A stretch of DNA of 6,655 nt from Flammeovirgaceae bacterium (GTDB lineage: Bacteria; Bacteroidota; Bacteroidia; Cytophagales; MED-G16): positions 15,044 through 21,698 of the forward strand of contig NZYP01000056.1 of the NCBI GenBank assembly GCA_002702205.1, given 5' to 3'. Below the pieces are notes generated by a model. The model was not told the DNA's origin. It did not search any database and saw nothing but the letters and a program-made list of their open reading frames with translations. Below, piece after piece: positions 1 to 5,792 of the stretch. Position 1 is the first letter of the stretch. Every line of letters begins with the position of its first letter. The translations under genes and the position numbers were made by a program.

Positions 1-701
1 TCTTTCGATACATTACAGAAAAGGGCTAATTTGTTTTTTATTTCTTTAGTTAATTGGTGCTCACTTCTACAAACAAGAATATCTGGTTGAATTCCTGCTT
101 CTAACATTTTTTTTACTGAATGTTGAGTCGGTTTTGTCTTTAATTCTCCTGAAGTTGAAAGGTAAGGTATTAACGTCAAATGTATATTTAGAAAATCGTT
201 TCTTTTCAAATCTAATTTAGCTTGTCTAACTGCCTCAAAAAATGGTAAAGACTCAATATCACCAATACAACCTCCAATTTCTGTGATTATAATGTCATAT
301 TTATTTTTTTTTCCAATTTTATAAAAACTATTTTTTATCTCATCAGTTATGTGAGGTATAACTTGAACAGTTTTTCCTAAAAATTCACCTTTTCTTTCCT
401 TAGATATAACATTATTATATATTCTTCCTGTGGTTACATTATTATCTTGAGAAGTTGTTATCCCTAGAAATCTCTCATAATGACCTAGATCAAGATCAGT
501 TTCTGCACCATCCTTAGTGACGTAACATTCTCCATGTTCATAGGGACTCATAGTACCAGGGTCAATATTCAGATAGGGATCAAATTTTTGAATTGTTACT
601 CTATAACCAACGGCTTTCAGGAGAAGTCCAAGAGATGCGGAAATTATTCCTTTCCCAAGAGATGAAGTTACTCCGCCCGTTACGAATATGTACTTTTTCA
701 T
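1..701 (-). CDS. pyrG: CTP synthase, N-terminal part (cut by window edge)
   Basis: Glutamine-dependent CTP synthase, which aminates UTP to CTP using ATP and ammonia from glutamine; cytosolic last step of pyrimidine nucleotide synthesis. The ATG is at 701-699 and 233 codons are visible; the full enzyme is usually about 540 residues, so most of the glutamine amidotransferase half lies outside the window. Visible: the N-terminal strand and P-loop (YIFVTGG, SSLGKG, residues 4-18), the [18 protein letters not shown] block (41-58), the [12 protein letters not shown] block (67-78) with the acidic metal site, [14 protein letters not shown] (141-154), and KTKPTQHSV (188-196) and [11 protein letters not shown] (203-213) of the synthetase domain. 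The start is fixed by the family's conserved N-terminus ([11 protein letters not shown]). Reading frame is intact. It is transcribed divergently from the tRNA nucleotidyltransferase gene. No Shine-Dalgarno sequence is present, as is usual in Bacteroidota. Identification is essentially certain. Confidence 0.97.
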   Translation of the reverse strand, partial: MKKYIFVTGGVTSSLGKGIISASLGLLLKAVGYRVTIQKFDPYLNIDPGTMSPYEHGECYVTKDGAETDLDLGHYERFLGITTSQDNNVTTGRIYNNVISKERKGEFLGKTVQVIPHITDEIKNSFYKIGKKNKYDIIITEIGGCIGDIESLPFFEAVRQAKLDLKRNDFLNIHLTLIPYLSTSGELKTKPTQHSVKKMLEAGIQPDILVCRSEHQLTKEIKNKLALFCNVSK

Positions 702-730
702 TTGAAATATGATTTTGTTGTAACGGGATA

Positions 731-738
731 TAAATCTA
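731..738 (-). promoter_or_regulatory. Possible -7 box of the pyrG promoter
   Basis: On the minus strand TAGATTTA matches the Bacteroidota -7 consensus TAnnTTTG except for the last base, about 30 nt before the pyrG start. No TTTG is seen at the expected distance upstream. In sequence this AT-rich such matches arise by chance, so the call is weak. Confidence 0.25.
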
Positions 739-799
739 GTGTAAATAATTATAAAGTTTTATAATTTTTAATTTTATTAAGATGAATTAACAATAATTT

Positions 800-807
800 T
801 AACTTTG
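800..807 (+). promoter_or_regulatory. -7 promoter box of the tRNA nucleotidyltransferase operon
   Basis: TAACTTTG is an exact match to the Bacteroidota sigma-A -7 consensus TAnnTTTG. It ends 9 nt before the ATG at 817, so transcription would start only a few nucleotides upstream of, or at, the start codon, giving an almost leaderless mRNA. A convincing -33 TTTG is not seen at 19-21 nt upstream (775-780 reads TATTAA). The box overlies the in-frame TTG at 805, which argues against that codon as the start. Confidence 0.5.
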
Positions 808-816
808 TATGTAAAA

Positions 817-2238
817 ATGAATTTAAGAGAAAAAATTAATGGTATTGATTCAATTAGATTTCTCAAAGATTTGAGAGATAAAATTGATATAGAAACATAC
901 TTAGTTGGTGGATTTGTTAGAGACCTCATTCTTGGGAAAAAGGGAAAGGATATAGATGTAATGACTTTAGGAGAACCATATGAATTAGTTAAAAAACTTT
1001 CTGAAAATAAAGGTTTTTCAAATGTCTCTATATTTAAAAATTTTGGAACTGCTTCCATTAAAAATAATAATTATGTACTTGAGTTTGTAGGTGCAAGAAA
1101 AGAATCTTACTCTAAAAATTCTAGAAATCCATTAGTTAAGCCTGGTTTATTCGATGATGATATGAGTAGAAGAGATTTTACTATTAATGCAATATGCATA
1201 TCTATGAATAGTGATTATGGAAGTGTTATTGATAAATTCAATGGAATAAATGATATAAAAAATAAAATAATTAGAACTTGTGACGAACCAATAAAAACAT
1301 TTGAGGATGACCCTTTAAGGATGATGAGAGCTATAAGATTTGCATCACAATTGAATTTTGATATTGAGGAGGAAACATTTTCATCTATTATAGAAAATGC
1401 TAAAAGGATAGAAATAATAAGTAAGGAAAGGATAACATCCGAATTAAATAAGATTATTTTATCAAAAAAACCTTCATATGGATTCAAATTATTATTTTCA
1501 TCAGGACTATTAAAGTTTATTTTCCCTGAAATGAATAATCTCCATGGGGTAGATAAGGTAAAGAACCACTCTCATAAAGATAATTTTTATCATACACTCG
1601 AAGTACTTGATAATATATGTGAAAGTACCGATTCCTTATGGTTAAGATGGTCTGCAATATTACATGATATTGCCAAACCTCATACTAAAAGATATAACGA
1701 GAAGGTTGGTTGGACATTTCATGGTCATGAAGATTTAGGTTCAAAATTAGTTCCTAAAATTTTTAAAAAATTAAAACTTCCACTAAATGATAAAATGAGG
1801 TATGTAGCTAAACTTGTTAGGTTGCATTTAAGACCTATTGCTTTAGTTAAGGATCATATTACAGATTCTGCTATTAGGAGATTGTTATATGAGTCAGGAA
1901 ATGATATTGATGATTTAATGAAATTATGCAGAGCTGATATTACAACAAAGAATCCAGATAAGGCTAAGAAATATTTAAAGAATTTTGATATAGTTGAGAA
2001 AAAAATGAGAGTAGTTGAAAAATCAGATAAAATAAAAAATTTTCAACCGCCTATTTCAGGTCAGGAAATAATTGATATTTTTGCAATTAAACCATCAAAA
2101 ATCATTGGTGAATTAAAAAGTGAAATTAAAAATCAAATTTTAGATGGAAAAATTAAAAATAATAGAGAGGAAGCTCTTGATCTTTTATTAATATTAGGGA
2201 AATCTTTAGGATTAGAAGTTAAAAATTTAAAAAAATGA
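817..2238 (+). CDS. cca: tRNA nucleotidyltransferase (CCA-adding enzyme) with HD domain
   Basis: Class II nucleotidyltransferase that adds or repairs the 3' CCA end of tRNAs from CTP and ATP; cytosolic. With the ATG at 817 it has 473 residues. Motifs: YLVGGFVRD (28-36) followed by KDIDV (44-48), the GG...DxD catalytic signature with two metal-binding Asp; RRDFTINA (118-125); EDDPLRMMRAIRFA (163-176); ERITSELNKIIL (204-215). An HD-type domain follows, with H259 in FYHTLEVL, LHDIAKP (282-288) and HGHED (302-306), then a helical tail with ISGQEIIDIF and REEALDLL. The frame continues upstream to a TTG at 805, but that codon lies inside the probable -7 promoter box, and the ATG fits the family better. 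Its TGA overlaps the ATG of the next gene by 4 nt, implying one operon. The family also includes poly(A) polymerase and separate A- or C-adding enzymes, which motifs alone do not exclude; if it is the only family member in the genome, full CCA addition is expected. Confidence 0.92.
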   Translation: MNLREKINGIDSIRFLKDLRDKIDIETYLVGGFVRDLILGKKGKDIDVMTLGEPYELVKKLSENKGFSNVSIFKNFGTASIKNNNYVLEFVGARKESYSKNSRNPLVKPGLFDDDMSRRDFTINAICISMNSDYGSVIDKFNGINDIKNKIIRTCDEPIKTFEDDPLRMMRAIRFASQLNFDIEEETFSSIIENAKRIEIISKERITSELNKIILSKKPSYGFKLLFSSGLLKFIFPEMNNLHGVDKVKNHSHKDNFYHTLEVLDNICESTDSLWLRWSAILHDIAKPHTKRYNEKVGWTFHGHEDLGSKLVPKIFKKLKLPLNDKMRYVAKLVRLHLRPIALVKDHITDSAIRRLLYESGNDIDDLMKLCRADITTKNPDKAKKYLKNFDIVEKKMRVVEKSDKIKNFQPPISGQEIIDIFAIKPSKIIGELKSEIKNQILDGKIKNNREEALDLLLILGKSLGLEVKNLKK

Positions 2239-2903
2239 AAAAAATAATATTTCTTTCAATTGTGACATTACTGTTATTTAGTAAATCTTATTCTCAGGTT
2301 AATGAATTTGATTTACAAAACTCTATATATATTAAAGCTAAAACTTATAATGACCCATCAGTTGCTATTAATGCTTTATATAAAATGATAGCATTGCAAC
2401 CTGAAAATGTTTTCTTAAAAGACTCTTTGATGAGAGAATATTTGACACTATCTCAATGGGCTCCATCATACATGATATCAAGAGAAATTTTAGCCATGCA
2501 ACCTACTAATATGTTTGCTTTAGAAATATCTTGTATATCACTTCAAAATCTAGGATTAAAGCAGCAGGCTCTAGATCAATATGAATCTCTATATCTTAAA
2601 ACTGATAGAATAGATGTTTTGTATACTATATCTTTTCTTCAATTTGAGCTTAAGAATTATAATGAAAGTTTAACAAATCTTGATATTTTAATCAATAATA
2701 ATGAAACTGAAAAAATGTCAGTTTCTGTTTCTAAAAGTGATAACTCTGTACAGGAAGTCCTTATAAGAGCCCAACTTAACTATCTCAAGGGTCTAATATT
2801 TTTAGAACAAAAAAATTTAGAAGAGGCTAATAAGTTTTTTAATAAGGCACTAACGATTTCACCGGATTTTCAAAATGCCATTGATAGATTAAGTGCTAAA
2901 TAG
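2235..2903 (+). CDS. Secreted tetratricopeptide-repeat (TPR) protein
   Basis: 222-residue exported protein of unknown specific role. Residues 1-20 form a clear Sec signal peptide (MKK, hydrophobic IIFLSIVTLLLF, then SYS before Gln21, a typical Bacteroidota cleavage site). There is no lipobox Cys, so a soluble periplasmic protein is expected. The mature part is helical and TPR-like: a helix pair around 42-75 with ALQPEN, another around 76-110 with AMQPTN, one around 110-150, and a clear C-terminal repeat at 180-215 (YLKGLIFLEQKNLEEANKFF then KALTISPD). TPR folds bind other proteins, so a scaffolding role is likely but no partner can be named. It overlaps the tRNA nucleotidyltransferase stop by 4 nt (ATGA), so it is probably translationally coupled, though no functional link is evident. 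Its last 8 bp overlap the end of convergent ftsE, and no terminator hairpin is seen there. TPR and export calls are firm; function is unknown. Confidence 0.85.
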   Translation: MKKIIFLSIVTLLLFSKSYSQVNEFDLQNSIYIKAKTYNDPSVAINALYKMIALQPENVFLKDSLMREYLTLSQWAPSYMISREILAMQPTNMFALEISCISLQNLGLKQQALDQYESLYLKTDRIDVLYTISFLQFELKNYNESLTNLDILINNNETEKMSVSVSKSDNSVQEVLIRAQLNYLKGLIFLEQKNLEEANKFFNKALTISPDFQNAIDRLSAK

Positions 2904-3573
2904 AAGTTTCTTTTACTAAACCGTCTTCACATTTTAATACTCTCTTTTTATATTTTTGAATAAGGTTATAGTTATGCGTAGTCATAATAATGCTTGTGCC
3001 GGATTTATTTATTTCTAAAAGAAGTTTTAATATTTTTTCTGCTATTAATGGATCTAAATTTCCTGTTGGTTCATCAGCAATAATTATCTTTGGATTATTG
3101 ACAATAGACCTTGCAATTACTAACCTTTGTTGTTCACCACCTGATAATTCAAATGGATAGTTTTTTGATTTATCTTCTAGACCAACTTTCTCTAATAATT
3201 CAAAAATTTTCTCATCCATCTTTTTATTGTCATTCCAACCTGTAGATGTCATGATAAATTTTATATTTTCATATGCATTTCTATCTTGAAATAACTGAAA
3301 ATCTTGAAAAATAATACCAATTTTTCTTCTTAGATAAGGTAGTTCTTTTTTACTAATATTTGATATGTCTTGGTTGTCAACTATAATTTTTCCCATTTTA
3401 AGAGGAATATCACAATAAATTGTTCTAAGCAATGAGCTTTTACCGCTTCCAGTTTTACCAATAACATATATAAACTCTCCCGTATCCAATTCAAGATTAA
3501 CATTATTTAAAATTGTTTTAAAATGATGAAATATTGAGGCGTCTTCTATTTTAAGGATAGGATTTTTTATCAT
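2896..3573 (-). CDS. ftsE: Cell division ATP-binding protein FtsE (ABC ATPase)
   Basis: 225-residue ABC-type ATPase; with the membrane protein FtsX it forms a complex that regulates peptidoglycan hydrolases at the division septum, on the cytoplasmic face of the inner membrane. All ATPase motifs are intact: Walker A GKTGSGKS (39-46), Q-loop Q90 in IIFQDFQLF, signature LSGGE (143-147), Walker B IIIADE (163-168), D-loop NLD (172-174), H-loop H200. The block YLRRKIGIIFQDFQLFQDRNAYEN resembles FtsE more than LolD or MacB, and the C-terminal YKKRVLKCEDGLV matches the Bacteroidota FtsE style. In Bacteroidota ftsX commonly lies elsewhere, and none is seen here. The ATG overlaps the stop of the upstream 68-residue gene by 4 nt. 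The 3' end runs 8 bp into the convergent TPR gene. The main alternative is a LolD-like lipoprotein-release ATPase, judged less likely. Confidence 0.85.
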   Translation of the reverse strand: MIKNPILKIEDASIFHHFKTILNNVNLELDTGEFIYVIGKTGSGKSSLLRTIYCDIPLKMGKIIVDNQDISNISKKELPYLRRKIGIIFQDFQLFQDRNAYENIKFIMTSTGWNDNKKMDEKIFELLEKVGLEDKSKNYPFELSGGEQQRLVIARSIVNNPKIIIADEPTGNLDPLIAEKILKLLLEINKSGTSIIMTTHNYNLIQKYKKRVLKCEDGLVKETSI

Positions 3574-3776
3574 TTTAGATTAAGTTTTTGAAGTTTTCCA
3601 TATTCTAAATTTTCTACATACCTCATAATCTCACTGTCAGATGATTTTATACCGTATCCTTTAAGTTTATTTAGTGGCCTTGCAGCACTGAAATATTCTA
3701 AAAGTATCATATTATCATCTCTGAGTTGAATGAAATCTGGAATCTTAGCCTTCCCTTTTATTTTTATAATGAACAT
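3570..3776 (-). CDS. Small conserved-looking protein upstream of ftsE, function unknown
   Basis: 68-residue soluble protein starting MFIIKIKGKAKIPDFIQLRD; I do not recognise a named family. It begins with a basic beta-like strand, contains IPDFIQLRDDNMILLEYF and KLKGYGIKSSDSEIM, and ends ENLEYGKLQKLNL. There is no signal peptide, transmembrane segment or cysteine. The frame is open further upstream, to a possible start at 3821, but that would lie inside the SRP RNA gene, so the ATG at 3776, just beyond the RNA's U-tract, is chosen. Its TGA overlaps the ftsE ATG (ATGA), indicating co-transcription and translational coupling, so its product is probably made in fixed ratio with FtsE. The tight coupling and protein-like composition argue for a real gene. 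My impression that similar small proteins precede ftsE in other Bacteroidota is unverified. Confidence 0.72.
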   Translation of the reverse strand: MFIIKIKGKAKIPDFIQLRDDNMILLEYFSAARPLNKLKGYGIKSSDSEIMRYVENLEYGKLQKLNLK

Positions 3777-3783
3777 AATATAT

Positions 3784-3802
3784 AAAAAAATGGCAAACCA
3801 GT
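3784..3802 (-). terminator. Intrinsic terminator formed by the ffs 3' end
   Basis: The closing helix of the SRP RNA is followed after one A by seven U residues, an intrinsic-terminator arrangement in which the RNA's own long hairpin is the stem. Only 7 nt separate the U-run from the ATG at 3776, so the next two genes need either read-through or a promoter inside ffs. Confidence 0.5.
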
Positions 3803-3881
3803 TTCGCACCGCTACAACCACTTACCCTTGCTTCCTTCCAGACCTGGGGGATTCAGTAGGAGCTGGTCGTACCAGCTTGCC
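3784..3881 (-). ncRNA. ffs: Signal recognition particle RNA (4.5S type)
   Basis: RNA scaffold of the bacterial signal recognition particle; it binds Ffh and directs nascent membrane and secreted proteins to FtsY. Read on the minus strand, the apical domain IV contains CCAGGTCTGGAAGGAAGCA, the near-universal Ffh-binding core with a GGAA tetraloop (here closed by U-G instead of the C-G of E. coli) and the purine-rich internal loop. The ends GGCAAGCTGGT (3881-3871) and ACTGGTTTGCC (3802-3792) pair over 11 bp, allowing G-U pairs, giving the expected single elongated hairpin of about 90 nt. A run of 7 U follows (A's at 3784-3790 on the plus strand). No Alu domain is present, so this is the short form. 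The exact 5' end is inferred from pairing (about 3881-3884). It is transcribed towards the 68-residue gene and ftsE and divergently from the outer-membrane protein gene. Confidence 0.95.
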
Positions 3882-3885
3882 ATAA

Positions 3886-3893
3886 TAAAATTA
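3886..3893 (-). promoter_or_regulatory. Possible -7 box of the ffs promoter
   Basis: On the minus strand TAATTTTA fits TAnnTTTG except for the final base and ends 5 nt before the paired 5' end of the SRP RNA at 3881, the spacing expected for a -7 element. TACTTTAT (3905-3898) is an alternative a little upstream. No clear -33 TTTG accompanies either, so the call rests on position and a short AT-rich match. Confidence 0.3.
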
Positions 3894-3942
3894 ATAAATA
3901 AAGTAATGATTTCATTTTTTTGGTTATTTTAAATCAATTTTT

Positions 3943-4611
3943 ATGAAGATACTGGTTCATATTTTGTTTTTTTTATTCTTAAGTACACAACTTATTTCAC
4001 AGAACTCAATTTCTTTAGGTATAAAGACATCTTTTAATAATTCAAATATTCATTTTTATAACAACTTTTTCCCTCAAAATATTAAGACATCTAGTTTAAA
4101 TAATTTTAATTTATCCTTAATTACAGAAATAAAAAATGAAAAGAATACAGGAATAAGAATAGAAATTTCAAAAATAAAGAAAGGGTGGACTTATGATCAA
4201 GAGAATAATATTAACAGTAATTTTTATCAGTCTGAATTTGAATTTATAAACATTCCATTTATGATGACTACCTATTTTGGTAATAAAAAATTGAAAATTA
4301 ATTTTGCTTTGGGGCCATTTGCTGAATTTATGATTTCAGAAAATTCAAAGAATATAAAAATCAATTTTCCAGATGAACCCTTTTACTTTAATAAGGAAAG
4401 GGATAATATGTTTTCTTATGGTTTAGTTGCTATGGGTGGCTTTTCTTTTAATATAAATAAAAATCATATTCAACTATTAGTTAGTTATCAACATAATTTT
4501 GATAATATTTTTGATATTAAAATTAAAAATCAAATAATTCCAGATATTTCAAATTTTAATACATTATCATTTTCATTAGTATATTTACGTAGCTTTTATA
4601 AAAAACAATGA
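3943..4611 (+). CDS. Outer-membrane beta-barrel protein (PorT/OMP_b-brl_2-like)
   Basis: 222-residue predicted outer-membrane barrel. A Sec signal peptide spans residues 1-19 (MKILVHILFFLFLSTQLIS, cleavage before Gln20). The mature chain starts ISLGIKTSF and shows alternating amphipathic strands: GIRIEISKIKKGW (70-82), FEFINIPFMMTTYFG (99-113), LKINFALGPFAEFM (117-130), FSYGLVAMGGFSFNI (157-171), HIQLLVSYQHNF (175-186), and the terminal strand FNTLSFSLVYLRSF (205-218). The order 'IPFMMTTYFG, then a GPF segment, then YGLVAMGGFSF' is characteristic of the Bacteroidota outer-membrane barrel domain family. The TGA overlaps the alkB ATG by 4 nt, so the two are one operon. AlkB systems in Proteobacteria can include an outer-membrane importer (AlkL, OmpW family); this protein might play that part here, but it is not an OmpW homologue on sight and the role is inference. 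No Shine-Dalgarno sequence or strong promoter was seen in the short gap to ffs. Confidence 0.8.
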   Translation: MKILVHILFFLFLSTQLISQNSISLGIKTSFNNSNIHFYNNFFPQNIKTSSLNNFNLSLITEIKNEKNTGIRIEISKIKKGWTYDQENNINSNFYQSEFEFINIPFMMTTYFGNKKLKINFALGPFAEFMISENSKNIKINFPDEPFYFNKERDNMFSYGLVAMGGFSFNINKNHIQLLVSYQHNFDNIFDIKIKNQIIPDISNFNTLSFSLVYLRSFYKKQ

Positions 4612-5648
4612 ATTTTAGGTTTTTAAAATATTTTCTTACACTATCAATACCTTTTTTGGCATATGTTTCATTTAATTCCACTGGTATTTTCACTTATGCT
4701 CCAATAATTGAAGCATTTTTATTTATCCCAGTTTTAGAATTATTCTTTAAACCTTCAAGTAAGAACATTTCTGATGCAGAGGAGGAGATGTCTAAAGATG
4801 ATTTTTCTTATGATATTATCTTATATATGTTTATTCCTATTATATATTTCCTTATTTGGGAGTTTTTAGTATCTATGAGTGATCCAATATCAATTTCTGA
4901 TAAGGTGGGTAGGATTCTATCTATGGGACTTATATGTGGAGGTTTTGGAATTAATATAGCTCATGAGCTAGGACACAGAAAAAATAAATTTGAACAGTTT
5001 TTTTCAAAAGTTTTATTGCTTCCCTCCTTATATATGCATTTTTTTATTGAACATAATAGGGGGCATCATAAAAGAGTTTCGACAAAAGAAGATCCTTCCT
5101 CGGCACGATTTGGAGAGAATATTTTTTCGTTTTGGTTTAGAGCAGTTTCATTTGGTTATTTGTCAGCTTGGAGTATTGAGAATTCTAGACTTAAAAGAAA
5201 TGGAAATAAGATAATTTCTATTAAAAATGAAATGCTTATATACCAATTAATTCAAATTATGTTCCTGTTTTCAATCTATTATTTCTTTGGTTTGGAGTTA
5301 TTATTATATTTTACATGTTGTTCAGTCTTTGGTTTTTTACTACTAGAGACTGTTAATTATATTGAACATTACGGTTTACAAAGAAATAAAAATGAAAAAG
5401 GAAAATATGAGAGAGTACAGCCTTTTCATTCTTGGAACTCTAACCATCCGATTGGAAGAATTATGTTATTTGAATTATCTAGGCATTCTGATCATCATTT
5501 TAATGCTTCAAGAAAATACCAAGTTTTGAAAAACCATGAAAACACACCTGAGATGCCAACTGGTTATCCTGGTATGATGATTCTTTCTCTTATACCTCCG
5601 TTATGGTTTTATGTTATGAATAATAGAGTTAAAAAAATTATTCATTGA
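4608..5648 (+). CDS. alkB: AlkB-family alkane 1-monooxygenase (membrane di-iron hydroxylase)
   Basis: 346-residue integral inner-membrane enzyme of the alkane hydroxylase/fatty-acid desaturase superfamily, expected to hydroxylate a terminal methyl group using O2 and electrons from rubredoxin. All histidine boxes are present: HELGH (119-123), EHNRGHH (148-154), NYIEHYGL (250-257, the HYG motif separating AlkB from desaturases and xylene monooxygenases), and RHSDHH (292-297) followed by YQVL. Further AlkB marks are H274 in QPFHSWNSNH and a conserved PTGYPGMM near the end. Hydrophobic spans lie around 8-22, 28-47, 70-90, 104-118, 130-146, 211-228, 229-247 and 322-337. It is shorter than the well-studied Pseudomonas enzyme (about 400 residues). 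No rubredoxin, rubredoxin reductase, alcohol dehydrogenase or regulator is in the window, so substrate (n-alkane, fatty acid or other lipid) cannot be told. Coupled by a 4-nt overlap to the barrel-protein gene. No terminator of its own is seen before the trp promoter. Confidence 0.88.
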   Translation: MNFRFLKYFLTLSIPFLAYVSFNSTGIFTYAPIIEAFLFIPVLELFFKPSSKNISDAEEEMSKDDFSYDIILYMFIPIIYFLIWEFLVSMSDPISISDKVGRILSMGLICGGFGINIAHELGHRKNKFEQFFSKVLLLPSLYMHFFIEHNRGHHKRVSTKEDPSSARFGENIFSFWFRAVSFGYLSAWSIENSRLKRNGNKIISIKNEMLIYQLIQIMFLFSIYYFFGLELLLYFTCCSVFGFLLLETVNYIEHYGLQRNKNEKGKYERVQPFHSWNSNHPIGRIMLFELSRHSDHHFNASRKYQVLKNHENTPEMPTGYPGMMILSLIPPLWFYVMNNRVKKIIH

Positions 5649-5649
5649 T

Positions 5650-5680
5650 TTTGTAATTTAATTTCTAGGTTATAATTTAG
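5650..5680 (+). promoter_or_regulatory. Promoter of the trpE leader (Bacteroidota -33/-7 type)
   Basis: TTTG at 5650-5653 and TAATTTAG at 5673-5680 are separated by exactly 19 nt, fitting the Bacteroidota pattern TTTG-N19-21-TAnnTTTG with one mismatch in the -7 box. It begins one base after the alkB stop codon. Transcription would start around 5684-5688, at the leader-peptide ATG (5685), giving a leaderless or nearly leaderless transcript. Confidence 0.6.
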
Positions 5681-5684
5681 TTAT

Positions 5685-5729
5685 ATGATAAAATTAAATA
5701 CTTGGTGGTCTAACTATATAAACATGTAA
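5685..5729 (+). CDS. trpL: trp operon leader peptide with tandem Trp codons
   Basis: A 14-codon reading frame, MIKLNTWWSNYINM then TAA, with adjacent TGG TGG codons at 5703-5708. Tandem Trp codons in a tiny frame between a promoter and a terminator just upstream of trpE are the hallmark of a Trp attenuation leader: scarcity of charged tRNA-Trp stalls the ribosome there and alters folding of the downstream RNA. Trp codons are otherwise rare here; the visible 287 residues of TrpE contain none. The ATG lies 5 nt after the -7 box, with no room for a Shine-Dalgarno site. The peptide itself probably has no function. The symbol is by analogy with enteric trpL, not by sequence homology. The frame is too short for compositional support, so confidence rests on the context. 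Confidence 0.75.
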   Translation: MIKLNTWWSNYINM

Positions 5730-5741
5730 AGCAGATAGCTA
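5711..5741 (+). promoter_or_regulatory. Candidate pause or protector hairpin in the trp leader
   Basis: Positions 5711-5717 (TAACTAT) can pair with 5735-5741 (ATAGCTA) over 6 of 7 positions, enclosing the end of the leader frame. A ribosome stalled on the Trp codons would cover the left arm. The helix is short, AT-rich and has a mismatch, so it is a weak candidate for the 1:2 hairpin of a classical attenuator. Confidence 0.25.
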
Positions 5742-5758
5742 AAAGTATTTTATAAATT

Positions 5759-5789
5759 AAAACCCAAGCTTGAAGCTTGGGTTTTTTTT
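5759..5789 (+). terminator. Intrinsic terminator / trp attenuator
   Basis: The arms 5759-5770 and 5774-5785 form a perfect 12-bp stem (GC-rich core CCCAAGC/GCTTGGG, triloop TGA), and a run of eight T at 5782-5789 supplies the U-tract. It ends 3 nt before the trpE ATG, so it must be passed for trpE to be transcribed. If read through, the stem would still lie within the ribosome-binding region and could block initiation. It may also terminate the barrel/alkB transcript, which has no other visible terminator. The A-runs flanking the stem make it potentially bidirectional. Confidence 0.9.
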
Positions 5790-5792
5790 GTT

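Noticed and set aside
805..816. TTG start giving four extra residues on the tRNA nucleotidyltransferase
   Set aside because: The codon lies inside the exact -7 promoter box, upstream of the expected transcription start; the ATG at 817 is preferred.
777..1058. Minus-strand open frame of 93 codons opposite the start of the tRNA nucleotidyltransferase gene
   Set aside because: It lies within a gene with clear family motifs, has no recognisable protein features of its own and is a mirror of AT-rich codons.
1215..1487. Minus-strand open frame of 90 codons rich in Ile, Leu and Ser
   Set aside because: Antisense shadow inside the tRNA nucleotidyltransferase; the hydrophobic look follows from reverse-complementing Lys/Asn/Asp-rich codons.
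2235..2300. Lipoprotein signal on the TPR protein
   Set aside because: There is no Cys near the end of the signal segment; SYS followed by Gln indicates ordinary signal peptidase cleavage.
3777..3821. Longer 83-residue form of the small protein upstream of ftsE
   Set aside because: The extra 15 codons would be encoded within the SRP RNA gene and its terminator; the ATG at 3776 begins right after them.
4990..5214. Second plus-strand frame of 74 codons inside alkB
   Set aside because: Out-of-frame overlap with a stretch that encodes the AlkB histidine box EHNRGHH in the other frame; no independent support.
5671..5676. TATAAT, an E. coli-type -10 box before the trp leader
   Set aside because: No matching TTGACA at 16-18 nt upstream; the overlapping Bacteroidota -33/-7 pair with 19-nt spacing fits better. 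The match is cheap in such AT-rich sequence.
5649..5792. A T-box or TRAP-type control element ahead of trpE
   Set aside because: No T-box consensus motif is visible and there is no series of spaced GAG/UAG triplets; the tandem-Trp leader frame explains the region better.
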